From Diphasiastrum complanatum (Eukaryota > Streptophyta > Lycopodiopsida > Lycopodiales > Lycopodiaceae): DNA of 64,000 nucleotides. The stretch is taken from positions 20,389,348 to 20,453,347 of the forward strand of contig CM055095.1 in assembly GCA_029204225.1 (NCBI GenBank). The letters are read 5' to 3'. The notes beneath the pieces were generated by a model. That model made no database searches. It saw only the letters and a program-made list of their open reading frames with translations, and had not been told where the DNA came from. Below, in pieces: positions 32,836 through 44,584 of this stretch (within the stretch, counting starts at the first letter, position 1; the number at the start of each line of letters is the position of its first letter). A program made the translations under genes and the position numbers.

Positions 32836-35490
32836 TGTCTTCTACTGATACTTCCTAGTCTCCGCATTATACTATCCATCGTGATGTCCCATCTGCAACG
32901 GACATCATGATCCTTCCTAGCACAAGCATGGTCACTCAATGGATGACCCTTGCGAAGCCTCTGCTCACTACAATGGGTATTCATGAGAGAGATTTTTCTA
33001 GCTGAATCAACATGGATTTCATCACTCTTGCCTTTAGTACGTGGAAGGAAGAAAAATCCAAATTCTATATCACTTTTCAGGGATCAACACACAAGGTGCA
33101 TGTCACTGAGGCCGCTCTTGCAGCCATAGGTATAGTGTCCGACACACAGGCCTCAAAATCACAAGCAGGCCAAACAGGCCATCAAGCCTTACATTGACCT
33201 CACCAATGATCTGCATTGGACCAACGACGGATACCTCCTTGAAGCCATCACTGAGCCTGTCATACACGGTTGCTGCCAGCTACTGAATAAGTTCCTGATG
33301 GTTGGCCACCTCAGAAAAGACCGCATCATGTCACAGATTCTCCATAGGATAGCTGATTCCTACACCAAGTTGGCCAAAGCCCCTCTTGAACCATATAATT
33401 GGTTCAAGACTATTTCTGGTGAGCTCAAACGAGCTATTAAGGGCAATACTAAGCAGCAGTTTGTTGTTGGCTCTTTATTGTCTCTTCTAGCTGCTTCTCA
33501 CCTAGAAAACAAAATCCATGGCTTCCACCTGGATTTTGTGCTTTCGGTCTACGAAGAAGCACTGGCCGAATCGTCTCACCAGGCCTCGAGTTCTCATAGT
33601 CGTCATCATCCACGTAGCTAGATCGTCATTCCTAACTCACCTTCTGCGTGCGACGTACATTCAAGAAGACCCTAACCCTAGTTAATAAGTAAGAGAGATT
33701 TGGCACCTTACGTGTGGAAGTCCAACCTGATGATGTCATCCAGCAATCTCACACTGAAGATAGCCCAGCCACACTTCGGGTTGACAAAGCTGTGAAATCA
33801 CCGAAGCAGTTCGACGCCACTGTGCCTGAAGGTTTCGAGGAGGAAGACATTTTTGAAGAAGAAGAAGTACTGGCACCTATTTCACAATAACCAAGGATGG
33901 TACCATCAGGTCCTGCTGCTGCTGCTACCTCCATGATAGTCGATTTTGGTGATGCTCTCAGTTTGGTCTCAAGCCTTGCGCAAGTGATCCAGTCTATGCT
34001 GGATAAGAAGAAAGAAATGGAGCAGAGAATTTCCAATATGGGCTCCGAAAACACTCTGATCAGCTAGAAAATTGTCCAGCTGGATCGAGAGTTAAAGATT
34101 GCCAAGCAGCATACAGACAAGGCTGAAGCTGAAAAGAAGTTGGCCCAGCAACGAGTTGATCGCTTGGAAGAATACGTCAGCTCCCTACAAAACGCCCTGA
34201 CAACCGCACAAGATCAGGTGAATAAGGCCGTGCAAGATGCAAAACAATAGGTGCAACTGCTAAGGGTCAATTGTAGATGGCCAAACAGGATCGCATGCGT
34301 CTCCAAGGTGAATTGGATATGACCACCCTTGAGCGTGATGTGTATCTTCAGACTCAAATACCAAATCATCCGGTCACACCAATGGAGATCGCATATTTGT
34401 TTAAGAAAGTGGAAACATACAAATTGGCCCTTCAGGAAATCCAAGGCCGCTTTGACAGGTTCAAAGGACTAGCTTCAACCGAGTTGGCAAAGGCTAAAGA
34501 GACCATCACCGTCTATGAAAAAGCAGTCGTTCAGGTGTTGGAAGTCGGACCACAAAACCCCATACCGGTCATGCCGCAATTCTCTCCTATGCGCCAAGAA
34601 GTTGTACCAATGGATACAGGGGTAGATTCGAGCCTGGACCAGGGGGGAGCTCCAGATATAGCAGCACAACTGCCAATCTTACCAGCAGTACAAGCAAGTC
34701 CATCCTCATCAAGGACCACACCTCTATTTAGAAGGCCCATCAGCGTCGAGGACCAGATCTAGACCTTCTTAAAACAACATCCGCTCCTTGCATGGTGGAT
34801 GGGTTCTGAAGTTTAAGACCTCCGAGATAGAGGCCGACAAAGAGTTGGACAAAATACCTGCATTGGGAGAGCAGCCTGCATGGAGAATTACAGTGTTTGA
34901 GAAAACTTCATAATCAATCAGGAGTTATGTCGCTAGCCCTCGCCAATTGCGGGTCGACCCTTATTATGTGCCAATGCCGAGAAGAAATAAATGGAAAGAT
35001 TTGGAATTGGCTATGGACAAAATCACAATTCATGCCCAATTGGCCAATCATCCATCAGCCATACAACTGGACAATTTCAGTGGACTTCCACCGGGCTTTG
35101 CAAGCGTACCAGCGAGAGTATATCCACTCTCTAGATCCAATGGTGCGACAATTGACAATGGTTGCAAAAGATCTAACTTTGTTGGCGTTAGTGGCAACCA
35201 GATGGGACGATTGCCTCCCTCCTCTGGCATTCGATCCAAATAAGTTGATGGCCTCAGAGCAAATCAAAGGTCAACTGTCGGTTGCTCGTTTATACTTTCA
35301 TGCAGCAATAATGGGAGGCTTCTGGAATCACGCTTCACATCATCGACAACCTCAAAGTGGATTGTCGGAGCCCATCGTTGTTTTCTGCCACACAATTTGG
35401 ATTTTAATACTGCTGCCCGTCTCGACTTTATGGAGAAGGTGCAGTACCATTTAATAAAGATTCGACGCGTAGCCAATAAAAGTCCCCAAT
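32836..35490 (+). pseudogene. G2 extra 3' ORF, unrecognised
   Basis: Open blocks follow one another from MSSTDTS at 32836. The first part (33012-33620) contains STWKEEKSKFYITFQGST, then VTEAALAAIGI, and after a shift HLRKDRIMSQILHRIADSYT and a Ser/His-rich end. The middle (about 33740-34762) is rich in heptad-like Leu, Lys and Glu (VDRLEEYVSSLQNALTTAQ), a probable coiled coil, with a Pro/Ser-rich end. The last part (34897-35490) matches G1 (NWTISVDFHRALQAYQR, RWDDCLPPLAFDPNK). I know no such protein. The first part could be a distant plant mobile or transposon-protein domain. Several stops interrupt it. Confidence 0.65.
33669..33735 (+). repeat. Fragment of the family LTR inside the extra ORF region
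   Basis: About 67 bases match positions 28-100 of the family LTR (CCCTAACCCTAGTTAATAAG onward, through TTTGGCACC to GTCCAACCTGATGAT). They lie between the first block of the extra ORF and its coiled-coil part, so they may replace coding DNA. Confidence 0.8.
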
Positions 35491-35542
35491 AACTGCGTCT
35501 CGCAGGTGTCGTGGGACCACCACCAGTTTTGGTGGGGGATAT

Positions 35543-36274
35543 TGTTGGAGGGTTTTCGGATCCCAAGGCAATCCTAACCCTAGTGAATGAGTGAGAGGGA
35601 TTTGGCACCCTGTGTGTGTAAGTCCAACCCGATGATCACATAGAGATTTGATTAATTAAAAAGTCAATAAAAGGACTTTAGGCCTTTTCGCGGGACTTTT
35701 AATGTCACAGGGCCTAAATGTCAAGTTAGTGAATAAAGTTGGGTTTCCCTCCAATTCTGGATGGTTCTCACTCTTTTTTAAGTTTCAATATTTAGGGAGG
35801 TAGAAATGGACCAATAGGATTCAGAGGACAGGGTCCTCCTCTCTATTGTAAAAAGGGACCAACTCGAGTTCCTACACATGTTCATTTTCTCATTTCAATA
35901 AAGCAGATTGGTTCTCTTTAAAAATGGATTGATGAATGTCCTTGCTCTTCTTCTTTCCTTCCCTATCTCTCATGCTTTCTTTGGTTTTTGCTAATTGTTG
36001 GATCTGAATGTTATTGGGATTGTATGTTATTATACTTTTTATGAGAGAGAGAGAGAGAGAGAGTAAGCTATCTATGTTGTGGATGTGTAGTGTTAATGGA
36101 TCGTAGTATTAATGGATGTTAGAGTTAGATTCGGATCTTCCATTCATGCTGACATCTAAACTAAACTATCGCTCTCATGGGAACGAACCTACACGTGACA
36201 ACTAACTTCATCTCTTTGATGCTAGATTGACTAGATCTTGGATTCAGGTTAGGCAAGGAAAGAAACCCACTACA
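35543..36274 (+). repeat. 3' LTR of G2
   Basis: This 732-bp LTR runs from TGTTGGAGGG to CCCACTACA and is preceded by the tract TTTTGGTGGGGGATAT. It differs more from the G1 LTRs than they do from each other, including a GA run near 36045-36062. Confidence 0.92.
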
Positions 36275-36839
36275 ATAAGGGAATCAAAATAATTCCTGAT
36301 GTGGATAGCCGGTCACTCCAATTGTATGTGGTTATTAGTTATGCTACGTCATTCTAGGTCTCTTCACGTGGCAATCGCTACACTTTTCCTAATATTGTTG
36401 GCACCAACAAGCTCATCAAGATGCTACAAAATGGAATTGTTTAGATCTTGTGTATAATGAAGATAAAAAATAGGTTCATAGGTGCACACATGTGTGCATA
36501 GTATGGCTGCTAACCCTTACCAAATTTGGATGACAAATGTTCAGTTATGGACTTGATTACAACGCGCCCTTACAAGAATAGCTTTCAAGCAAAATCTGGC
36601 TAAAAATGGGTTCTCCAATTATCATTAACTATCCTCTTGTACAATTCCTCCTCGATGAAGAGAACTGCCCCGCTCATCGCTCCACAGCCTACAGCCATTC
36701 AAATTAACAATAAATATTATGGATAATCCAAAAATCGACGATATATATATCCCAGTATATATAATAAAAAAGTCGAAAAGATGTTATGATGATGTAGAAG
36801 TTGATGATAAATATGGGCCAGTGTAAATGATAAAGAATG
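36275..36839. other. Spacer right of G2
   Basis: No gene is recognised. A near-palindrome CACACATGTGTG at 36485-36496, followed by ATAGTATGGC, resembles the conserved block of the Copia LTRs, so this may be a degraded Copia LTR. Confidence 0.35.
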
Positions 36840-37022
36840 CGACAAGATGCTTCAGCGTAGTTGGGTGGGCAGAAGTTTGTAGCCGTGATGAGGTGGAGGG
36901 AGATCCTGGGAGGCACCATTGAGGATCTTTAGTGCACTGTAGCTGGAAACAAGCTCCACAGGAGACACCATTATTGAACAACGCAGTGCTAAGGGCAGCT
37001 GTGTTTGTGCCATATTGGGTGC
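36840..37022 (-). pseudogene. Alpha-expansin fragment
   Basis: On the minus strand the sequence reads [27 protein letters not shown] and WCLPGS. After a shift it continues [14 protein letters not shown]. These are hallmark motifs of the expansin cell-wall loosening domain (GH45-like part). Only about 60 of the usual 250 residues are present, with a frameshift after WCLPGS, so it is a gene fragment. It lies 20 bases beyond the donor site of a P450 exon on the same strand. Confidence 0.85.
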
Positions 37023-37042
37023 TATTGAAATCTGAAACTTAC

Positions 37043-38182
37043 CGTCTTGATTTTCCCTGAGAAAACCCAGCAAGTCATTTCCATGTGAAGCATATACCGC
37101 AATGCCAATGCATCGAAGACGCGCGTCTCCAATCTCGTTTACTGATTTTGGTATGGGCTTTTTCAAAGTGGGAACTTTTCGATTTGTAGGAGTCGGAAGA
37201 AAGCTGTAGCAACAGTTACGTTGAGATTATGCAGTTAGAATCCCATAGGAAATATGTCAATTCCGAAAATTTTTGCACTTGCAGCTGCAAAAACTACAAA
37301 AGGGAGATTACAATAAACGAGAAGCTTAACGACTCCAATTATATTGCTTTTTAGCTAGTGACCACAATGACCATCGATATAGCAATTACCAGATCTTGCA
37401 TACCTGGATTTGATTATTGGTAGCTACAATATTTGAGGACAATAAATGGGGCAGTTACATTTCCTTATGGATGTTTTTGATCGAGCTTCCAAACTAAATT
37501 ATTCGGTAGCTATAGTGAGTACTAGAAGTCAATGGTAAGCTAGAGCACAAAGGGTTCAAGTCGAAGTTACCTACTTCCACGAAGCCACACAAAGCGATTG
37601 GACTATGCAAAAACCTTTTGAAGCTATCGTAATAAATGAAAAACTATTCTCCCTTGATCGTAACTACTCCCAAATGAAGTTCTAGCAATCACGTCAGCTG
37701 TTACAATGGCAAACTGCTCATATACGTCAATCTCCGCAGTTTCTCCTCCGTTCGATCTGATTAACGCATCCCATTGCTCTACGATTTGATTTGTACTTTA
37801 TATTTAACAAGAAGGTACCATTCCCTGTGATTCAACGTCAGCATTAGATTACTTTGAAAGTCAAAAACTTGACTGTTCCTAATCAATTGAGGAATAATTA
37901 TAGTCTATCATCACTGCCAACAGACATCGTTCTAGAAACTCAGAATTGATTATCGGATCGGTGCAAACTTTTAACTTCTCAAGCTGAAAAGCACGACTAA
38001 CGATACGTCTTCTGTGTGCCCAGTCTTCTCCATTTGCCATGATTAAGCCATTTCCAAGAGTGCATGTTGCCAACCATGAAGCTTGGATGAGGTCCCGCCA
38101 ATCCCTGCTTCATCAACAATCTCTTCATGAGTCTTGGCTTCCACCAATATTGACCCACAAACATGACGAATTTGCTCCATGC
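37043..38182 (-). pseudogene. Cytochrome P450 fragments, CYP72-clan-like
   Basis: An exon-like block starts at 38182 after a good acceptor (TTTTGCAG) and encodes KFVMFVGQYWWKPRLMKRLL and KQGLAGPHPSFMVGN. It then jumps, in another frame, to GLIMANGEDWAHRRRIVSRA and FQLEKLK. About 80 residues between these P450 N-terminal motifs are deleted. A second block (37203-37043) begins after TACAG and encodes FLPTPTNRK and HGNDLLGFLRENQD, ending at a perfect GTAAGT donor. The heme-binding exon is not present. Membrane P450s of this clan act on hormones and lipids. The clan call is inference from motifs. Confidence 0.82.
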
Positions 38183-40470
38183 CTGCAAAATTATAGAACA
38201 AAGTACTACTAGCAGCGCAAGTACGAGGCATTAGAGTCCCGTCATTATTTGTGATTTGTAACTTTTGATTAAACCAGCACTTGCAGGGAGCAGGTAATTG
38301 TATGAGGATTCGATAACTACTTGTATACGCTAAAGATCAAAAGAATCAGAAGATAGTTGCAGAAGCAATATTCAGTTTCTGCAATAACCAAACATACTCA
38401 GATGATCTAAAGTGTAGTAAGGTCAAGCAATCAGCAGAAGAATACAGCTATTTGAACTAAGGTGGTAAACATCTTATATATACTAGGAAAGTAGACTGTC
38501 GAAGCGAGAAGACAATAAAGAAGGGCGTTCAAAAGCTGGTTAAGGACCGAGATGGTGCGACGGGCACTTTCGCGGTGTTGCCTTGCTGCACAAAGTAGCC
38601 TTGGTTGATGTTGCACAAAGTAGAGGGAAATTACGTGGTCTCTTCTGAATTTCATTGGAAATATTATCCACCAGACCCTCTGCCCTCAATAGTTGGAATG
38701 CACTATCTTACTTCACAAAAAACACGAGAGAGAGAGAGAGAGAGAGGTCATATTTAGAGCTTGCATGTAACACTGTGATTCATTGTTCTAGTTTCTAGCT
38801 TCCAAGTTATCTCACAATGACTTCTTTGTGTATGTGACTAGCGCAATCGCCATTTGCCTGTGTTGGTTAGAGTATTAAATCAACTTTTGAAAGTTTCTAC
38901 TACGAGAGAACAATCGCGTTAACAAAGATCACTATTTACTCCTCACACACTATTTACTCATCACAATTTCCTTCCTAAACTATTGTGCCAGTTTTAGGAC
39001 CCAGTACTTGGTGTGATATCGAATCACATAAAGGAAAAAACTTAAGCACTACATATATATATCATTTTTTTGGAACTATCTTTATCATCCAAAAATCAAT
39101 ATCAGCGAGATGACTATAACAAACATGCGCCTTCTTCCTCTTTTTTGTCATGTTTAGAAATCGAATTTCAGGTGAATATTATCTGGATGCTTTCTAATGC
39201 ACTTCCAACGTCTCTATTCTAATAAAAGTCGCAAAATTGAAACTCTGTTCTAATAAAAGTAGCAAAATTGGAAATTTTTTCTTAACATATTGATTTCCAA
39301 GGGAAATATGTCGGGAAGGGCCCTTAAAAACACATACTTGCCTACTTACGTTGGTTCAAAGAGCTTAAAAAAGTAGCAATGATTTTCATGTCCTATCGGA
39401 CTGCTTGATTGCCCATAAATGAAGGAATCGGATGATGATCTTGACCACAGACAGCAGTTCCCTCCCCCTCTCTAAGCTATTGTTTAGGATTAGCCAATTC
39501 CATTCTCCATGAGCTGATGCTCTAAAACTTGACACTCACAATTTGGAGGTGAGGTACATATGAAAGGACATGTAATGTCCTTACTAACGATGGAGCAGTC
39601 ATCTCTTTATGGCGGTTAAATGACATACTATTCTGAAGATCCACCTTCTTGATCATTACCATAGTTCCATTGCGCAACACTTCCGTAAGGTTCTGGGACG
39701 GCTCTCAGGGACAGGTTGAATATGAGGCACTCTCAACCGTATTCATATGTTTTGGATGTCAATACAAATACCGATCCGGGAATGTATTGCTCATGCAATG
39801 CACCACATTTTTTCCAAAATTCTAGGCAGCCATGTGAATGCTTTACTTGTGAATGAGCGAGGTGAGACGTTTCTATACCCATTTTATGAGTGATTTCCAC
39901 ATGCTTATGAAATAGACACTAACTATGATTCTACATATATGTCATGGACATAACGTTACGCATTTACTGTGTTTGAATGTGAAAATGGTTTATGTAGTGA
40001 TCAATTGAGGGCTTACAATGTCATAGAAGTAGCTTCTGAGATGTAACCTGTGTTATCATCTTAGACTTGGTCATTTACAACTACATGGATTTTGGGTTAT
40101 TTGAGAATCCTTGTTTCTTGCCCTGCTCCAGTTCTATATTTTGATGTTCTAAATTACAGCACATCATATGCGTGTTTTTTAAAACAACCATTGCCTTTAT
40201 TTTGTGTTATACGAAAATTATGCTTCGATAAAGTTCCATGTGCGTGTTACTAAACTATCGCTAATATGGTTTTGTATTTGTTCATAGAGGATTGGCTGAG
40301 TTTTGACACTGTTTTAGTGTTCGCCTATGATTTTATGTATCGTTCATATTCAATGTATTAGGCAATTTAAAATTTGTCATGATAGTTTGTAACTTTTGCT
40401 TGTTCCATATTTGTATTTTGGGTTGATCATTACAGGTTCTAGTTTCATTATCATAACAGTCGAAGAAGAA
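38183..40470. other. Spacer with simple repeats
   Basis: No convincing gene is visible. There is a short GA run at about 38731-38747. A 31-bp tandem repeat lies at 39213-39274, two units around TCTAATAAAAGTAGCAAAATTG. The part from about 39460 may be the start region of the RPA-like gene that follows, but I see no protein signature. Confidence 0.45.
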
Positions 40471-42160
40471 ATGGAATACCAAAGTGATGAGCAGACAACG
40501 TTGACAGATGCAGGTATTTTATATGTGCAATCACGCATCCATTTAATACTTTCCTTGAGAGATTCATCATCTACTGATCGATATTTGACAATTTCAATAT
40601 TCCATCTTGCAATTATTCATTGCGATCAATATTCATTTATACAAACACGCACAATGGTGCATCTACTCAATACTTTCCTTGAGGGATTCATCATTTGCCA
40701 ATTGATACTTAACAATTCCAATTTGCAATTACGTATTCGGATCACTTTCTGTTATTTTGATATTTTAATTTGCAATAACCTACTGGGATCACTTTCTATT
40801 ATGACTAATAAAATCAGGTCCTGATTTTGACTTCCTTAAAGTTAGTTGCATAATGGATTTTGTAATACTGTTTTATTGCTTCTACTATTTATTGCTTAGA
40901 TAATAATGTTTCCTTCCATGTAACAGAATTACACATGTCAAAAAGGCCTCGAACCAACATTTTAGCTGTAAATGATCTTTGTCCAATTTGGACGAACTGT
41001 GTCTTTGAAGGGATTATTCTGTCTAGGTATGGCAACTACGATCGTGGGAACAAAAAACCAGCACAAACATGGACATATCTCAGGTGTGACATGACCGATT
41101 GAGTTGGCATGTCGACAGTGACAACTATGATGCCCGGTTCTCTTGCAGATAAACATGCAGCGAAAGTTCAAATTGGATCGTATTTACGATTTGAGAACTT
41201 TGCCATTATTCTGAAAACTGATTATGATTATGGCGATGCCAAATACATATTGCGTATAGAACACAACTCTGTTGTGACACAAAGCCAACCGTTTGATGTC
41301 ATTGCGAATTTCATGCCTACTGACAAGATTCGAAGCCTTCGAATGCGGAAAAAAGGTATCGAAAAATGAGAAAAGGCAAATTACTGCACATTTACAATAG
41401 AGATTGTTGTTATAGGCATACTTGGCCAAGCGGAAGGCTTCCAAATGGAAAGATACGATATACAAGTTGCAGATGGCAAAACAACAAATGACATTCAAAC
41501 GGTTAGTTGTTAATCTCATTCAAGCTGCTACAATAGGTTTTTGTATTTCCCACAAATTTTGTTGTTCGGATTTTGTTGTTTTTAAAACATGCACATGGAT
41601 TTGGTAGGTTTCATTTTGGGAAGCGACTCGTGCTGAATATCTTGAACTAGAAAAAGTTTTCTGACAAGGTCGTCCAGTTATCACAATGCTAAAAAATGTT
41701 TATGGCACACTCAGGAATGGGTTGATTGTACTGTGCAACCTTATACAATTTTTGCGGCAATCCATGATTTGGCATTTCAAGAGCTTTTGTTGGATGTCCA
41801 AGAATTCCACGTCGCTCAAGCTATAGCTGTTGGAATGGAGGTGTACTTGAAAAACTTTCATGTGTTACAATTTTACATTTATGTTTTATGTGTTTCCTTG
41901 CATGTTTTATTGTTTTATGTTACATGCTTTGAATGTATAAACTTGAAACAAATGTTGGAAAATGTATGCATGTAGGTATTCGGAACATTGAAAATTACAA
42001 ATATAAATGCTCCACCGATCGACTTTGTCTGTTCGATTTGCCAATCCAAGATCACTAGAAAATCATTTGCAACATGTTTTTGTCGTACATGTGATAATAC
42101 CACATTGCTGAAAAAAGTGGGTGTGCTTACGACAGAAATTGTAGATGACAATGGTAAATT
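40471..42160 (+). pseudogene. RPA1-like single-strand DNA-binding protein gene, broken
   Basis: A plausible start is ATG 40471. The exons I can read are 40471-40513, 40927-41354, 41416-41501, 41609-about 41714 and 41975-about 42160, mostly joined by GT-AG introns in phase. The protein has KRPRTNILAVNDLCPIW, an OB-fold segment (SYLRFENFAIILKTDYDYGD), then FQMERYDIQVADGKTTND and VSFWEATRAEYLE, and a zinc ribbon CSICQ...CFCRTCDNTT near 42030-42100, as in the replication factor A C-terminal domain. TGA at 41098-41100 and another in VF-stop-QGRP break it. Copia C5 cuts off the end. RPA1-like genes occur in hosts and as passengers of plant Helitrons; a Helitron origin is likely here but not shown. 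Confidence 0.72.
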
Positions 42161-42169
42161 TGTGTAAAA

Positions 42170-43250
42170 TTTTGATAGTGTAAGTGCTATCATCACCAAG
42201 ATGAACATACTTCTTTGTGCTGTAAGGCGTATAGGAATGAAAAATCGCACAATGATTGTCATATGTTGAGTAGCTGCAGAATCCGAAACCATGAATCATC
42301 CAAATTCGCATATTTGTCTTTGACCATAAAAGTGCCTTCGTCCATTAAGACTTCAGGAGATGTTGTAACTGTATTTGCTTGTTGATCAAGTTGCTTGGCT
42401 ACATTCTTTGCTTTAAGAATTCGGCAATCCTAGATCTCATGGTTATTGCGCTTGCAATACCTACAAAACATCTTCTTCTTCGATGAATGTGGATTCGATG
42501 ATTGTTCTTGACTTTGAGTCTGTTTCTGATTCGATGCAGACTGCTTGGAGCTTTTCTACTTCTGTCATTTTGAGCCCTTGTTAACATATAGAGCACGAGA
42601 AGAAGACGTAGATAGAGTGTCTTGATTTCTTCGATATCTTCTTGCAGCAACATAGTGATAACTCTAGTAAGAGTTAAATCTGAGTGTGTTGTGATGATCA
42701 TCGTCCAATTCTCATATGTAGAGGGTATGCTTAAAAGCAATGTCATAATTGCATCTTGATCATCTATGAGTAATTCGACAACGACCATCTATTGCAAGAG
42801 ATTCTTAAACTGGTTAATATGATTCTGAAGAGAATCATTATTTGACATCTTGAATGTGAAGAATTTCCATTGAAGATGTAACTTGGTAGTTATGTCTCTC
42901 ACATCATATAATGGCTTAGGATGTCCCAAACTTCTTTTGAAGTTTTGGCTTCAGCTACGTGGCCAATTTGAGTATTCAATATATTGAGGATAATAAGCGT
43001 GAAAGCTTTACCATCCTTCGATTTCCATTTTGAGTCGTTTGTGCCATCTTCAGGCTTCACTTCAATACCTATAAAAACATCCCACAACTCGTTGGCGATT
43101 AGCAAGGTCTTCATCTTAAATTTTCATAAATGATAATTGGATCCATTCAGCTTGTTTGCGATAAGACCGGCTTTACTTTAAAAATCCATCAAGAACTTTA
43201 ATCTGTCGACGTTAAGAGAGATACCGTGTTGCGCTACAATCGGAAATCAA
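42170..43250 (-). pseudogene. C5 gag and protease start
   Basis: From about 43150 the frame reads KMKTLLIANELWDV and AKTSKEVWDILSHYM, a Copia gag start. From 42788 it has LLSIPSTYENWTMIITTHSD and a lysine/arginine-rich end where the zinc knuckle should be, partly out of frame. Near 42290 comes SDSAATQHMT, the protease site (family form DSGATxHMT, here Ala for Gly), followed after a shift by YVHLGDDSTY. Several frame breaks make it inactive. Confidence 0.8.
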
Positions 43251-43366
43251 TTCTCTGATACTGAAACAAATTGATTCGAACTGAAGAATAATTTGATATT
43301 GCGAAAGATATCAAGTATAAGAGCTTGCACTCCGATATAGTAGTAGGCTTTGAAGAAGAATCAACA

Positions 43367-43377
43367 CTCTAATACCA
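43367..43377 (-). other. Primer-binding site of C5
   Basis: CTCTAATACCA on plus reads TGGTATTAGAG on minus, one mismatch from the initiator tRNA-Met complement. It abuts the LTR. Confidence 0.75.
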
Positions 43378-44122
43378 TGTTGAAAATAGGTGTGTAAAAG
43401 GTAGGTCGACAAGAATCGAATAAAAAGAATTGGACTGACAAGAAAGAAAATTTATTGTGCATAGCGAAATAAACTATCTTTCTCTTTTGTTATGCATAAT
43501 TACGCCTATCAATTTTGAACAAATCAATAGTGATAGAAATCACATTCGATCTTATAGTAACTAACTTTGAAGTCATTAGTACTACAGTGATTATGTAGCC
43601 AAACATTTAGCATTGGATTATCAGACAAATAATCAATCACAAAAAACTACCGAAACAAAAACATTCTGAGATGATCCTGAATGCAATATGAAGATAATAT
43701 TGATTCAGTATGAAAATGATATATATGTGAATGAGCACAAAAGGTTTGCAGATCAAAGCCGCGTACTCTAAGTTATCTCTGAGCGACTAAATAAAAGTCT
43801 GAATTAAGCGCAACTACTGATAAGAAGTAAGTGCAATAACAATCTCTAATCAACTCTAAAGAAGTGAGCTAGAATGCTCAGGAGTGTCCAAGCTCGTAGG
43901 CTTGAGAGAGAGAGCTAACTATTCAATACTTGTTGATCTCTTGATCACATCAATGTTGTAAGATCAACACACACAAATGTAGAAATATGAACAACTATTT
44001 ATACTAAGCAAATGCGACAACATCCACCAGTGAGACAACTAATTAGGTCGTCAAATGCGTCATCCAGTTGGCTGTGATGTGCTGGCATCCATCCAGATAG
44101 TGAATTCTCGCTAGATAGTACA
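43378..44122 (-). repeat. Probable 5' LTR of C5
   Basis: It starts TGTTGAAAATAGG on plus next to the primer site. A minus-strand TATAAATAG lies near 43997-44005. The outer end at TAGTACA (44122) is a guess from the TG/CA rule, and no second copy exists to check it. Confidence 0.45.
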
Positions 44123-44459
44123 TAGCACGTGGATGTACTTGATCTATAAAGGGATCAACCAAATCAATGAGAAGTTGATGAGACATTGGCAATTTCTAGT
44201 TTTGCTTGTATTTTCCACATTTGTCTTGTGTTTTTGTGATTGGGATGCATTTCTAAGCTTGAGTACTTTACTCTCTGTTTACAGGCTGTACATGTACTAT
44301 CCTCCACACATGTGAGGCCGCTCCTCTAAGATTTTAATCATTTGATCCATTGCTCTTGCTTAAATCATAGAACTTGATAGATCATTGGATTAAACAATCA
44401 ATAACTCTTAATGATTGATTAGTACAATCATAATTGTCCTTTTTCTCTAAAAATTGACA
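44123..44459 (+). repeat. Partial LTR of Copia C3
   Basis: The right end (AAATTGACA) is fixed by the primer site that follows. The left end is unknown, and the LTR may be cut by C5. It contains CACACATGTG near 44304-44313. Confidence 0.45.
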
Positions 44460-44472
44460 TGGTATCAGAGCC
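44460..44472 (+). other. Primer-binding site of C3
   Basis: TGGTATCAGAGCC is an exact complement of the initiator tRNA-Met 3' end. Confidence 0.9.
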
Positions 44473-44584
44473 AAGTCTAAGAGTGATCTAATGGTTAATG
44501 GAACTAGTGAAATCATTGACAAGGAGTTGTTTTTTAGCTTTACTTGAGAGGGCGAGTTAAAGGAGAGAGGTACCATCAATATTT

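Larger units (their letters stand above)
25945..36274 (+). mobile_element. Gypsy element G2, long copy lacking its 5' LTR
   Basis: The order is leader (25945-26725), gag, protease, RT, RNase H, integrase, a spacer with AACCTTCG motifs, the extra ORF and the 3' LTR. The element starts within the leader where it meets a Copia scrap, so the 5' LTR and primer site are lost. It is the same family as G1 and supplies the integrase and full extra ORF missing there. Many stops and frameshifts show it is dead. Confidence 0.9.
42163..44122 (-). mobile_element. Copia element C5, 5' part only
   Basis: Reading leftward: LTR (43378-44122), primer site, gag, and the start of protease, which ends at the RPA-like pseudogene. 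Integrase, RT and the 3' LTR are absent. Confidence 0.75.

Noticed and set aside
40396-40824. 142-codon open frame over the RPA-like start
   Set aside because: Most of it lies in the first intron, including a duplicated AT-rich segment. It is not conserved in character.
41084-41148. 65-base GT-AG intron in the RPA-like gene
   Set aside because: Removing it throws the next exon out of phase. Reading through keeps the frame apart from one TGA, so it is treated as exon with a stop.
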